Source: Nocardia arizonensis
Lineage (GTDB): Bacteria; Actinomycetota; Actinomycetes; Mycobacteriales; Mycobacteriaceae
DNA: 64,000 nucleotides
Direction of reading: 5' to 3'
Assembly (NCBI RefSeq): GCF_001310275.1
Contig: NZ_LGYZ01000050.1
Span: 92,224-156,223, forward strand
Shown here: positions 1 through 17,371 of the stretch, piece by piece
Position numbering within the stretch: position 1 is the stretch's first letter
How the letters are laid out: the number at the start of each line of letters is the position of its first letter
Notes under the pieces: model-generated
The model's input: only the letters and a program-made list of their open reading frames with translations
Told to the model about the DNA's origin: nothing
Database searches by the model: none
Program-made: the position numbers and the translations under genes

Positions 1-8415
<8,415 letters not shown>

Positions 8416-9689
8416 TCGTGTGACCCCTAACTCCAACTCGAAAGCACGGACGCATGACAAGGGCCACGTTCCGTATCCGAATTACCCCGATTACCCGAAT
8501 TACCTGTGAGAAGAGCGGCGCCACCCCGACTGATGAACGCGCCCGCCCTCTATCGCGTGCGACTGCGCCACCGTGCCCGACATCGAACAGACACCGGCGC
8601 GGCCAACTTCCAGCGAGAACCCACCTCCATAACCACGTCTTCCACCATCTCTATGAGAAACGAGGACTAGTTCGTGCGTTTGAAGCGATGAAGCTCATGC
8701 GCGCCCAGCTAGCTGGCAGCATTCACTGATCAGTGTAGACCGAACGACCATACTCGGAGCCATGTCGAATGCCGGGCACAATGTTCACCGTTTCGACGCG
8801 GGAGAACGTTACCCCGTTGCCGCCAACAGGTCTCGGTCGGGTCTCTATCCTCGCGCCATACCATCTGACTAGTGGGTTTACCCGCACTCGCCTTCCAGCG
8901 TCGCGTGCGAAGGGATGCGTTCCCGACACGCCGACGCCGCAGATCTCCGCCTGCCGAATTCGATACCGCCCACCGGGTAGCCTCAGCTCCGACGTCTATT
9001 CACCGGCATTTGCCGCACCTATAGGTCCGTCAGCGGCTACCTTTGCGCCAACCACAGCGAACCCGTCCGCCGACGGCGTCGGACAACGATTCGGCATCGA
9101 AGCGCGGACCGTCTCGCCCAGGTCGAACAGTGCCGCCGCGGTGAAACCGTGGCAAATAGTCGGATTTTATTCCGGAACGACGTCTGTGAATTCTTCGATT
9201 TTCAGACTCGCCGAACATGGGGGAATTCCAGCGCCCGCACCGGCGCGACTCCCCCGGTCACGCACGTGACGGCCAGATTCGGACGAATCGAAATGCGAGC
9301 GGAATGACCGGCGTCGCACCCTGATCGGATCGGTCCGCGGCATCGGATCGACCACCGTGCGGCGAACCCGGTGGGTGGCGCCGCCGGCGAGGCCGACGCG
9401 ACCGGTCTACGCTATCCACGCCCCGTCCGCCGACCGCGGGCGCGCCTTGCTCTCGCGCGGGCCGCGGACTCGCGTCCACGCGAGAACGCATTCCAGTGCC
9501 GATCACAATCGCGGGCGCGCCGTGCATGTCGCCGTCACAAGGTCGATACGGACGAATACCAAAAGCCGTACTCCGCCGCGGTGATCTGTCAACAGGTTCC
9601 GAAAATCATTGCCGCCGCTGTCGATACCGGACCCACTATGGACCGACGAGCCCACAGGAGCCCACCGACGGCCCATCGACGGAGTTGCC
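8416..9689. other. Gene-free stretch with NRPS promoter region
   Basis: This 1.27 kb stretch is clearly less GC-rich than its neighbours, and no frame in it has convincing codon use or a protein-like composition. It must hold the promoter of the leftward NRPS gene and probably that of the rightward DUF218 gene. Short palindromes are visible (CAGCTAGCTG at 8707-8716 and CACTGATCAGTG at 8724-8735), as is the degenerate repeat at 8477-8504. No IdeR/DtxR-type iron box was recognised by eye. Confidence 0.6.
8477..8504. repeat. Three degenerate tandem copies of CCGAATTACC
   Basis: Three adjacent units read CCGAATTACC, CCGATTACC and CGAATTACC, starting 62 bp upstream of the NRPS start codon. The AT-containing units stand out in the GC-rich background. 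They could be a multi-site operator or simply a slipped repeat. No known regulator consensus was recognised. Confidence 0.5.
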
Positions 9690-10289
9690 ATGCCATATCA
9701 GCCCCGGGGCGCTCGCCCTGTCCGCACCGTCATCCGAGCCGCGCTCGGCGCGGTCACCGTCGCGGCCGCGCTGTTGCCGATGTCCACCGGCCTCGCGGGC
9801 GGCGCCGCCCCGGCGGGTGCGACCCCGGTACAGCATGCCGCACTCGGATTCCGCGGCCCCGGCACGGCGATCGTCGTCCTCGGCTACGGTCTGCTGCCCG
9901 ACGGGTCCATGCGACCCGAACTGATCGCCCGGCTGCACGCCGGCTTCGCCCAAGCGCTGCTCGCCCCGGCCTCGCCGGTCATCGTCACCGGCGGCAATCC
10001 GCAAAACGGCGTGACCGAGGCGCGGGCGATGGCGAATTGGCTCATCGGACACGGCATCCCCGCCGAGCGCGTGCACGTGGAGGGCGACGCGGTCGATACT
10101 CTCGGCAATGCCGCCGAATCCGCCCGGGTCATGCGGGAGATCGGAGCGCGCGACGCGGTCGTGGTCACCTCCGCGGACCACCTCGACCGCGCGGTCGGCG
10201 ACTTCATCGACGCCGGGGTCACCGTGATCGGCGCGGTCACACCGGATCAGGTGCCGTTGCTCGCCGTACCGTTCGGCCCCCTCTCCTGA
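9690..10289 (+). CDS. Exported DUF218 (YdcF/SanA/ElyC-like) protein
   Basis: A 199-residue protein with an N-terminal hydrophobic export segment (about residues 13-45, Ala/Gly-rich), followed by a compact DUF218 domain. Family marks are AIVVLGYG at the domain start, VIVTGG in the middle, the TEARAMANWL helix with its conserved Glu and Arg, and VVTSADHLDRAV near the end. DUF218 proteins in other bacteria are linked to envelope or cell-wall barrier functions; the biochemical activity is not established. The start was chosen for GGAG five bases upstream of the ATG; a longer in-frame reading from 9609 lacks such a site and would bury the export signal. The hotdog gene follows 53 bp downstream on the same strand, so the two may be co-transcribed. 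Confidence 0.85.
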   Translation: MPYQPRGARPVRTVIRAALGAVTVAAALLPMSTGLAGGAAPAGATPVQHAALGFRGPGTAIVVLGYGLLPDGSMRPELIARLHAGFAQALLAPASPVIVTGGNPQNGVTEARAMANWLIGHGIPAERVHVEGDAVDTLGNAAESARVMREIGARDAVVVTSADHLDRAVGDFIDAGVTVIGAVTPDQVPLLAVPFGPLS

Positions 10290-10342
10290 TCGGCGCGACC
10301 GGCCCCGCCCGAAATCCGTTCCCCAGCACCGAGAGGCGAACT

Positions 10343-11248
10343 ATGCGCGAATCCGGCGCCGTATTCGACGCCCCGTCGACGGAGTACCGCCGTTCGACGG
10401 GACCGTATCGCGTCCGCGCCGAGACCATCGGCGAATTCGCCCGCGCGGTCCGGGATTCACCGCGCCGCGTCGGGGCGGCCGGGCTCGCGGCGCCCGCCTC
10501 GTTCGCCGCCACCATCCTCACCGGAGTCATCGGCGACGTGCTCACCGAACTGATCCCCGATGCGGCCGCCGACCGTATCCTGCACGTCGACCAGGTGCTC
10601 GACCTGCGCAGACCGCTGCGCGACGGCGACCGCCTGACCTGTCGCACCGCGGTGGACTCCTTCCGGCACTTCGCCGACTACCACGTCCTGGCGATCAGGA
10701 CCGCCTTGGTCGATCACCGCGGCGTGATCGCGCAGTCCGGCACGACCTCCCTGCTCACCCGTGTCGGCGGCGACAGCGTGCCGTCGCCGCCGCGCGCGGA
10801 TCGCCGTCCGCGCCGCCCGGCACCGGTTCGGGACGAGATCGACTCGGCCGCGGTCGACTTCGAGGACCTGTCGATCGGATACGAGACCGCGCCGTGGTCG
10901 GTGCTGCTGACCCGCGCCGAACTCGACCGCTACGCGCGGCTGACGGGGGCGACGGGCATCGCCCCGAGCACAGTCGAACTCGCCTTCGCCACAACCTATC
11001 TCGCACGCCGACTCGGACCCGAGGCGATCGTGCGGCGGCTGCGCGCCCAGAGCTCACGCCACCTCCACCATCTGAGCACGCCCGCATCGGAGACCGTCCG
11101 CGTCGAATTCCGCGGCCGCGTCACCGGTCTGGACATCGGGCGCAGGCGGGCCACACTCGCCCTCACCGCCCACAGCGGCAACCGCGCCCTGTTCGGTCAC
11201 GCCGCGGTCGACGTGTACCTGCCGAACCGCCGTCACGGCGGGACCTGA
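10343..11248 (+). CDS. HadA/HTD2-like double-hotdog protein, probable dehydratase-family member
   Basis: A 301-residue protein with two MaoC-like hotdog halves. The N-terminal half (about 10-150) has FARAV, PASFAAT and LHVDQVLDLRRPLRDGDRL, resembling the HadA/HadC subunits of mycobacterial (3R)-hydroxyacyl-ACP dehydratase. The C-terminal half (about 170-295) occupies the HadB-like position, but the usual catalytic stretch (Asp followed by His after SG) reads RLTGATGIAP and lacks both residues. The fold is therefore clear, while catalytic activity is doubtful; it may bind acyl chains or act as a partner subunit. The start has GAGAGG seven bases before the ATG. The gene converges with the Ag85-like esterase gene with a 5 bp gap. 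Confidence 0.75.
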   Translation: MRESGAVFDAPSTEYRRSTGPYRVRAETIGEFARAVRDSPRRVGAAGLAAPASFAATILTGVIGDVLTELIPDAAADRILHVDQVLDLRRPLRDGDRLTCRTAVDSFRHFADYHVLAIRTALVDHRGVIAQSGTTSLLTRVGGDSVPSPPRADRRPRRPAPVRDEIDSAAVDFEDLSIGYETAPWSVLLTRAELDRYARLTGATGIAPSTVELAFATTYLARRLGPEAIVRRLRAQSSRHLHHLSTPASETVRVEFRGRVTGLDIGRRRATLALTAHSGNRALFGHAAVDVYLPNRRHGGT

Positions 11249-11253
11249 TCCGG

Positions 11254-12297
11254 TCAGGGGGTACCGGCGACGCCGAGCGCGACCGCGAGCACCCGCCACG
11301 CGCGCGGCAGCTGGGCCTCGAAATCGACCCATGTGTGCATGCCCGCGTCGGAGTATTCGACCGTCGCGGGAATCCGCAGTTCGGCCAGCCTGCCCGCGAG
11401 ACGTTCGGTGCATGCCCGCGCGCCCGCCTCCAGAGCCGCGCCGCCGCCTGCCGTCCCGAGGGCGGCGGCGATATCGGTCGCCCGCGCCACCTCGGTCAGA
11501 TCGGCGTGGGTGGGCGCGCCGGAGGCCGCGGACAGGTAGACCGCCGTCCCGCGCAGTCGGTCCGCGCCGAGCACCGTGTCGTGTTCGGCCCATTCCGGCG
11601 AGGTCGGCGGGCCCCAGAGATTGTCCACATTGCCGCCGCGCGAGGCCACGGTGATGGTGGTGATGGCGTGCCCGAGCGGGTCGGCGGTGGAATAGCAGCC
11701 GCTCATTCCCGCCACCGCGCGGTACATGCCCGGATGGCGCTGCGCCAGCATCATGGCGGCCTGCGCCCCCATCGACACCCCAGCGATGGCCCGCTTGCCG
11801 TTGGACCGCAGCAGTGATTCGACGATGGGCGGCAATTCGACGGTGAGAAAGGTCTCCCACCGGTTGAGTCCGAGTGCGGCGTCGTGGCGGTCCCAATCGC
11901 TGTACATGCTGCCCGTGCCGCCGCTGGTCAGCACCACATCGACCGGTTTGTCGGCGAAGTACTTCGCGGCGCCGCCCTTGCTCAGCCAGCCCGAGGTCGC
12001 CTCGCCGTCCACACCGTCGAGCAGATACAGCGTCGGACGCGGTCCGACGCCCGCGCCGCGCAGCACGTCGACGGCGACCACACGGCGCATGGCCGCGGAG
12101 GCTATGGAGAGCCGCTCCCGATCCGGCGCGATCGTCTCACTGCCCAACAGGCCCGTGCGGGTCATCTTCGGGTCGACGGCGGGTGCGGTACTCGTCGGCG
12201 GCGCGGGATTCGACGGGTCGGCCACGGCGGGTCCGCCGACGCAGCCCGCCGCCACGAGGGCCGCCATGGCGGCGGTGATCGGTACTCGTCTGTTCAT
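11254..12297 (-). CDS. Exported antigen-85-like esterase / mycolyltransferase family protein
   Basis: A 347-residue alpha/beta hydrolase of the esterase D/Ag85 type. It has an export signal with a possible lipobox (VAAGC near residue 20), a TGSMYSDW stretch matching the substrate-pocket SDW region of Ag85 proteins, the nucleophile elbow GVSMGAQAAM near residue 173, and a C-terminal GMHTWVDFEAQL segment near 319 supplying the likely catalytic histidine. Enzymes of this family transfer mycolic acids to trehalose or arabinogalactan at the cell surface; some members are plain esterases or structural paralogues, and sequence alone cannot separate these. The ATG was chosen because AGGAG lies 11 bases upstream and the signal peptide follows at once. 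Confidence 0.85.
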   Translation of the reverse strand: MNRRVPITAAMAALVAAGCVGGPAVADPSNPAPPTSTAPAVDPKMTRTGLLGSETIAPDRERLSIASAAMRRVVAVDVLRGAGVGPRPTLYLLDGVDGEATSGWLSKGGAAKYFADKPVDVVLTSGGTGSMYSDWDRHDAALGLNRWETFLTVELPPIVESLLRSNGKRAIAGVSMGAQAAMMLAQRHPGMYRAVAGMSGCYSTADPLGHAITTITVASRGGNVDNLWGPPTSPEWAEHDTVLGADRLRGTAVYLSAASGAPTHADLTEVARATDIAAALGTAGGGAALEAGARACTERLAGRLAELRIPATVEYSDAGMHTWVDFEAQLPRAWRVLAVALGVAGTP

Positions 12298-12492
12298 TCG
12301 TTCGGGGGCTCCTCGGTACCCGCTGGGCGGGCGGTTCGCGGCGGGAGCGCGAACTCCCACCGCAACCGCGATTACCCAGTTGCCGAGCGAATCACGGTGG
12401 GGCCGGCGCCGATGCGAACGAATCGTACCGGCGCAGTCGGATTTCGCTTGGCACAGTGGCGATTTCGAAAACGGCCGATCCGCAACTGTGAG

Positions 12493-13389
12493 CTATTCCA
12501 CAGATTCGGGGACCGGATACAGACCGGGTCGGCGGCCGGACGCGCGCAGGTCGTGCAGCAGTTCGTGCGCGCGGGCGGCGAGTTCGGGAATGCGCCGGGT
12601 CCGGCCGGTCACCACGGTCGCCGTCAACGGCACCTCGGCCGCCGCGGTCATCAGCTCCAACACCTCCTCGGTCATCGCGAGCGGGGTCAGCGCGCCTGCC
12701 GCCTCGTCGACGGGCACCAGCACGGTCCCGCCCCCGCTGGACAGCAGCGACAGCGCACGCGATCCGAGGGGGTAGGCCAGCGCCGCCTGGACGCGGCGCA
12801 GCTTGTGCCTGGCCGCGGCCAGGCCGGCGCCGGGCACCGCCTCGTCGCGGTGCGGCGGGATGTGCAGGGCCACGACCTGGTAGGTCGGGGCGATGGAGAT
12901 GCCGGTCTGCCGGGCCATCCGCCCGACCCCGTGCCCGGCCAGCAGCGCCGAGACCAGGGTCTGGGCCGCGGTCTGGTGCTCCTTCGCCACGACGCGGTGT
13001 TCCTCCACGTATGCGGTCGAGGCCGCCGTGGTGACCATCTCGAGGGCACGCACGATCAACCGCGCCCCCGCGACGACCTGCTCGGGATCGTCGCGCTCGG
13101 CCCCGTCGGCCAGTAATTCCAGTACGGAGCGGATGCCGTCGTGGTAGGCCCCGAGCACGGTCTCGAGCGCCACGCCCTCACGGGCCCAGCGCGCCGCCGA
13201 CCCGGCGATCTCGTCGGGCTGCCCGCCCGGCGGCGCGGGCCGTCCGAGCGTGCGGACCGCGGCGGCCAGGCAGTGCCGGGTGACGGTCGTGAGATCGCCC
13301 GGCGCGGTGCCGCGCGGACGATAGGACAGATGCTCGACGAGTCTGCTCGCCAGGGTCCCGGTATCGGACCCGGTTCTCATACCCACCAT
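12493..13389 (-). CDS. PucR-like regulator lacking its C-terminal helix-turn-helix
   Basis: A 298-residue protein that aligns with the N-terminal two thirds of the PucR-type regulator at 50044-51315. Shared stretches include ARWAREGV, AYVEEHRVVAKEHQTA, KLRRVQAAL, LSLLSSGGGT and APGLY-like ends. It stops just after GLYPVPESVE, where the paralogue continues into its DNA-binding domain (NLNRQRTARLLHVHTNTVDYRLKRIG). No HTH was seen in other frames downstream. It could be a decayed regulator or a DNA-binding-deficient modulator. ATG codons at 13389 and 13380 are both possible starts and neither has a well-spaced ribosome site. Confidence 0.75.
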   Translation of the reverse strand: MVGMRTGSDTGTLASRLVEHLSYRPRGTAPGDLTTVTRHCLAAAVRTLGRPAPPGGQPDEIAGSAARWAREGVALETVLGAYHDGIRSVLELLADGAERDDPEQVVAGARLIVRALEMVTTAASTAYVEEHRVVAKEHQTAAQTLVSALLAGHGVGRMARQTGISIAPTYQVVALHIPPHRDEAVPGAGLAAARHKLRRVQAALAYPLGSRALSLLSSGGGTVLVPVDEAAGALTPLAMTEEVLELMTAAAEVPLTATVVTGRTRRIPELAARAHELLHDLRASGRRPGLYPVPESVE

Positions 13390-13943
13390 GACTATCGAAG
13401 GCTAGCCACGACCGTCGATCCATTACAGACTCGCCGATCCGAACTTGGTATTTCCCCAGCCTTCCCGGCCCATCTTGGGTGAAATCACAAGCCGATCACG
13501 GCCGTTGGGCGCTATCGTCCCGAAGGGCCGCCCACTGCCCGCTCCGACAAAGGATTTCGCCTCCGGCGGTTGGCAACTACTCAGCCACCTGGATTTCGTT
13601 TCGGGGCGAAATGCGCACCGAACGCGAGCGCGCAGCGCCGGCCGCGCAATTCCGGCGCTGCGCGCGTCACCGACGGTAGATGCCGTGACGGTTCCGATCG
13701 GAAAGTCTGTCATTGTCACCACCGTGGAGCCCCGCGACCGGGACCGCGCACAACGCCGGAGCGGCGCGGCGGCGGGCGACGCTCTGCCGAGAGCTTCCGC
13801 GGTATCGCTGTGAGCTGTCCCATCAGATCGGCGGATCCCCTGTGCCGCGCGTCTCAGCAGGGATAACATCGAGCGCCGCGCCTGAAGTACGGTTATCCCG
13901 GCGGACGGGCAGCAACATCGAGTTCGAAGGACAGCACCACCAT
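13390..13943. other. Gene-free stretch between divergent PucR-like and carboxylase genes
   Basis: About 550 bp. Open frames on both strands exist but have Arg/Ser-rich, shadow-like translations without family motifs. It presumably holds divergent promoters. No repeat or operator was picked out. Confidence 0.5.
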
Positions 13944-15494
13944 ATGAGCGGTACACGCGAGAAGCTGGAGGAACTCCGGGACATCCTGGAGCTCGCCGAG
14001 GAACCCGCCGGCGAAACCGGCATCGCGAAACGCAAGAGCAAAGGCATACCCAGCGCCCGCGAGCGTGTCCGCATGTTGCTCGACCCGGGTTCCTTCGTCG
14101 AAATGGGCGCGCTCATGCGCCAGCCCGGGGCCGAGAACGCCATGTACGGCGATGGCGTGGTAACCGGCCGGGGATATATCGACGGCAGGCCGGTCGTGGT
14201 GATCGCCCACGATCAGACCGTGCACGGCGGCTCGGTCGGCGAGATGTTCGGGCGCAAGGTCGCCGCGGCGATGGAATTCGCCCAGGAGAACGCCTGCCCG
14301 GTGGTGGCGATCAACGATTCCGGCGGCGCCCGCATCCAGGACGCGGTGACCTCGCTGGCCTGGTACGCGCTCATGTGCCGCCGCCAGGAGGATCTGTCGG
14401 GATTCGTCCCGATGGTGGCCGTCATGCTCGGCAAATGCGCCGCGGGCTCGGTGTACGGCCCGGTGAACATGGACGTTCTCGTCGCCACCGAGAAGTCCTA
14501 CATGTTCGTCACCGGCCCCGAGGTGATCAAGGCGGTGACCGGCCACAGCGTGACCGCGGAGGAACTCGGCGGCGCGGCCGTGCAGGCCGAGATCGGCACC
14601 ATCCACCACGTCGCGCCGGACGAGCAGGCCGCCTTCGACTGGGTCCGCTCCTACCTCAGCTACCTGCCCTCGAGCTGCCTGGAACAGCCGCCGGTCGTGA
14701 ATCCGGGGCTCGAACCCGAGCTCACCGCGCACGATCGCGAACTCGACGCCCTCATCCCGGACTCGGACAAGGTCGGCTACGACATGCACGAGATCCTGCT
14801 GCGGATCTTCGACGACGGCGCATTCCACGAGATCGGCGCGGCCACCGCGCAGAACCTGATCACCGGGTTCGCCCGGGTCGACGGCCGCAGCATCGGGGTG
14901 GTCGCCAATCAGCCGCAGGTGCTCGGCGGGGCACTCGACGCCAAGTGCTCGGACAAGGCGACGCATTTCATCCGGCTCTGCGACGCCTTCGGACTTCCGC
15001 TGGTGTTCGTGGTGGACACCCCGGGCGTGCTGCCGGGCGTCGAGGAGGAGCGCGCGGGCGTCATCAAGCGCGGCGGACGCTTCTTCCGCGCCGTCATCGA
15101 GGCGACGGTGCCGGTGGTGACCGTGGTGACCCGCAAGGCATACGGCGGCGGCTACGCGGTGATGGGCTGCAAACAGCTCGGCTCGGATATCAGCCTGGCC
15201 TGGCCGACCGCCCGTATCGCGGTCATGGGCGCGGAGAGCATGGTCGGCATCGTCGGCCGCAGGCAGCTCGAGGCGGTGCAGGCCCAGGATCGCCCCGCCG
15301 TGCGACAGCAGATGATCGACTTCTACAACGCCACCCTCGCCACCCCGTGGATCGCGGCCGAACGCGGTTACATCGACGCGGTCATCGAGCCGTCGCAGAC
15401 CCGCCTCGAGATCCGCAAGGCGCTGCGCCTTTTGCGCGACAAGGGCGCCGTCCGCAAGCCGAATCCGCGCAAACACAGCCTGCTGCCGGTCTAG
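13944..15494 (+). CDS. Acyl-CoA carboxylase carboxyltransferase (beta) subunit
   Basis: A 516-residue biotin-dependent carboxyltransferase that moves the carboxyl group from biotin to an acyl-CoA (acetyl- or propionyl-CoA in the family), giving extender units for fatty or mycolic acids or for propionate metabolism. N-terminal half: [25 protein letters not shown] (oxyanion/acyl-CoA site) and [11 protein letters not shown]-terminal half: [21 protein letters not shown] and [10 protein letters not shown]. Length is normal for AccD/PccB proteins. The ATG is preceded by AAGGA at 12 bases. No biotin-carrying alpha subunit is adjacent, so it must pair with one encoded elsewhere, and substrate preference cannot be assigned. 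Confidence 0.93.
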   Translation: MSGTREKLEELRDILELAEEPAGETGIAKRKSKGIPSARERVRMLLDPGSFVEMGALMRQPGAENAMYGDGVVTGRGYIDGRPVVVIAHDQTVHGGSVGEMFGRKVAAAMEFAQENACPVVAINDSGGARIQDAVTSLAWYALMCRRQEDLSGFVPMVAVMLGKCAAGSVYGPVNMDVLVATEKSYMFVTGPEVIKAVTGHSVTAEELGGAAVQAEIGTIHHVAPDEQAAFDWVRSYLSYLPSSCLEQPPVVNPGLEPELTAHDRELDALIPDSDKVGYDMHEILLRIFDDGAFHEIGAATAQNLITGFARVDGRSIGVVANQPQVLGGALDAKCSDKATHFIRLCDAFGLPLVFVVDTPGVLPGVEEERAGVIKRGGRFFRAVIEATVPVVTVVTRKAYGGGYAVMGCKQLGSDISLAWPTARIAVMGAESMVGIVGRRQLEAVQAQDRPAVRQQMIDFYNATLATPWIAAERGYIDAVIEPSQTRLEIRKALRLLRDKGAVRKPNPRKHSLLPV

Positions 15495-15503
15495 TCGCCG
15501 ACC

Positions 15504-15539
15504 CCCGGTTGTGTTGTCGTAGTTCACAACACAGCCGGG
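15504..15539 (+). terminator. Hairpin after the carboxylase gene
   Basis: Arms CCCGGTTGTGTTGT (15504-15517) and ACAACACAGCCGGG (15526-15539) pair over 14 bp with one G-T wobble around an 8-base loop, 10 bp after the stop codon. There is no strong T-run, as is common in actinobacterial terminators. Confidence 0.65.
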
Positions 15540-15718
15540 CGATCGTATGATGAACATCCGGACTCGTTCGCGTTCGGTGATCGCGGGCGAATTCGGCACC
15601 CTACGCTTCGGTGCGTGCCTGGCCCTCGTTCGCCGCGCGTGGCCTCGCACGCGGTGTGCCCGCCGCGCCCGCCCCTACCCGGCCCGGCGGGCATGCCGCA
15701 CTTCGATTGCGGCCCAAT

Positions 15719-16306
15719 TCAGTTCGCCGACCCGCCCCAGGTCAGGCCCACCTTCGCCCATTCGGTTTCCCACAGTCGCGCCCGGCGGCGGTCCAAACCG
15801 CCGCGCAACGCGAGATAGCTTCCGACGCAGGCGATGAGCACCGCGCCGTGGACGGCAAGACAGGTCAGCACCGCGCGGCTCAGTGCCCGGTCCGACGCGG
15901 GCGGTTCGACCACCCGGTCCGCGGAATCCAGCCAGATCGGCAGCGTCGCACCGACTTTCACCACGATATCGGAGTGGTAATCGCCGGTGTGGACAGTGCC
16001 GTCGGCATCGCGCCAGGTGAGCTTCACCGGGATGATCGGCGCGTACAGCGGCGCCTGGCCGACCTCGGTGACCGTCGCGTCGACCTTGTGCAGCCGCGCC
16101 GTCTGCGTCTGCACCGCCCTGGTCTCGGCGGCGTGCACGGGCAGTCCGACGAAAAGGATCACCAACGGCACGGCCGCCAGCACCACCACCGCGAGCAGGA
16201 CGGCGATTCCGGTCTGCCAGCGATCCTCGCCGCGGCGCATGGGATTGCGGTCAAGGCCGACGCGGCGGCAGGTACGACGGACGATATCGATCGACCCGGT
16301 GGTCAT
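15719..16306 (-). CDS. Two-TM membrane protein of the Rv1733c type
   Basis: A 195-residue membrane protein. After RRVGLDRNPMRRGEDRWQ comes a first transmembrane helix (about 34-57), then an outside domain of roughly 80 residues rich in Thr/Val with WRDADGTVHTGDYHSD, then a second helix (about 145-168) and a basic tail. This layout (NP-R-R-x-D-R-W, long loop, second helix) matches the mycobacterial Rv1733c family, whose molecular role is unknown. The start ATG overlaps the stop of the upstream TetR gene by four bases (ATGA), so the two are translationally coupled and probably form one unit. Confidence 0.8.
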   Translation of the reverse strand: MTTGSIDIVRRTCRRVGLDRNPMRRGEDRWQTGIAVLLAVVVLAAVPLVILFVGLPVHAAETRAVQTQTARLHKVDATVTEVGQAPLYAPIIPVKLTWRDADGTVHTGDYHSDIVVKVGATLPIWLDSADRVVEPPASDRALSRAVLTCLAVHGAVLIACVGSYLALRGGLDRRRARLWETEWAKVGLTWGGSAN

Positions 16307-16947
16307 GGCGCCGACTCCTCGTACCGCCGCACGGCGACCAGTTCGTCCAGCGCGGCGAAGAAGGACTCGACGAGCCGGGGCAGATCCGCGGGATCGTCCC
16401 CCTCCGCCCACGCCTGCGACGCGGCCAGCAGCATTGCGGAACCCGCCGCCACGGCCGCGGCCGGCCGCGGATCGAAGCCCGGATCGACGCCGAGTCTGGT
16501 CGCCATGATGCGCACCGATTCGCGCTGGCCCGCCGCCCGAATCCGCTGATACCCGGCGAAGAGGGCGGGTTCGCGCTCGATGCGCCGGAACAGCTCCCAG
16601 CGCGGCGGGAGCAGAACCGCGCGCTCGCCGCCGTAGGCGTCCTCGAGCCAGTCGTGCACGGCGGCGTGGAAGGCGATCAGCGGCGCCTCGGCGAGCGGGC
16701 GCCGCAGCAGCGCGTCGTTGAACAGGTGCACGTCCTGGTCGACGGCGCCGAGGACGGCCTCCTCGATGGAGCCGAAGTGTCTGCTGAAGGTGCGGCGTGT
16801 GACCCCGGCCCGTTCGGTGATGTCCTCCACGCTGATCGCGTCGAGTCCTCGCTCGGCCAGCAGATCGAACGCGGCTCGCGACATCGCCGCGCGACTGCGC
16901 CGGGTGCGTAGCCTGCGGCCGTCGACGTCGACATCCGCGGTACCCAT
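16303..16947 (-). CDS. TetR-family transcriptional regulator
   Basis: A 214-residue protein with an N-terminal TetR DNA-binding domain (about 15-65): AFDLLAERGLDAISVEDI, then ITERAGVTRRTFSRHFGS, the recognition helix region with the typical RRTFSRHF pattern. The remainder is helical ligand-binding sequence with FHAAVHDWLEDAYGG. It is first gene of a two-gene unit with the Rv1733c-like membrane protein (ATGA overlap) and probably controls it. The ligand is unknown. Confidence 0.9.
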   Translation of the reverse strand: MGTADVDVDGRRLRTRRSRAAMSRAAFDLLAERGLDAISVEDITERAGVTRRTFSRHFGSIEEAVLGAVDQDVHLFNDALLRRPLAEAPLIAFHAAVHDWLEDAYGGERAVLLPPRWELFRRIEREPALFAGYQRIRAAGQRESVRIMATRLGVDPGFDPRPAAAVAAGSAMLLAASQAWAEGDDPADLPRLVESFFAALDELVAVRRYEESAP

Positions 16948-17371
16948 GACACGATTCTACGACTATTGTCCCGATGAGACATTATTTCGGCGAAGTTTCC
17001 GATCGCCCCGGCCGATCTTCCGGCCCCCGGCCGGACGACGCGCCGAAGCGCTGCGCGCCAACGACACTCACACCCAGTGGAAATAGCCGAAACCTATCAC
17101 GATGAAACGCACGGAATTTCACGGATCGGATTATGAATCGTCACAGAAAGTCTCGAGGTTTTCGGGCCGTACGATGGCGGGAATACCCGGACCATCCGGC
17201 CTGCGATTATCCCAAAAAGGTTGAATCGCAGGTCGATTCGATCTTCGAACCGCCGATATCCGGCTCCGACCAGCGCGGATATCCATGCTTGACCCAAAGT
17301 GAATCCGGGGTTACAAATGAAATCTCCGCCGACCCGAGCTGTTCGAACTGGCCGACGAGAATTGCACGCCA
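16948..17371. other. Intergenic region, relatively AT-rich, before the SRPBCC-FadD gene
   Basis: This 424 bp stretch between the TetR start and the fusion gene is poorer in GC than its surroundings and has no convincing coding frame. It contains the inverted repeat at 17200-17232 and is the likely site of both divergent promoters. Confidence 0.5.
17200..17232. promoter_or_regulatory. Inverted repeat CCTGCGATT-N15-AATCGCAGG
   Basis: Two perfect 9-base arms at 17200-17208 and 17224-17232, about 140 bp upstream of the SRPBCC-FadD start. The 15-base A-rich spacer suggests an operator rather than a terminator. The upstream TetR (start 16947) is a candidate binder, but that is inference. Confidence 0.4.

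Noticed and set aside
8416..8760. Iron box (IdeR/DtxR type) in front of the NRPS
   Set aside because: No TTAGGTTAGGCTAACCTAA-like sequence could be seen, so siderophore-type iron control is not supported.
8769..9269. 166-codon plus-strand frame in the NRPS upstream gap
   Set aside because: Pro/Ser/Thr-rich with no ribosome site and no domain; codon use unlike the host.
12361..12492. Idea that a frameshift hides the missing HTH of the truncated PucR
   Set aside because: None of the three minus-strand frames downstream of the stop shows the NRQRTARLL / NTVDYRLKRI pattern.
13893..15650. Minus-strand open frame opposite the acyl-CoA carboxylase gene
   Set aside because: Its translation is His/Gly/Asp-rich and the plus strand has an unambiguous carboxyltransferase.
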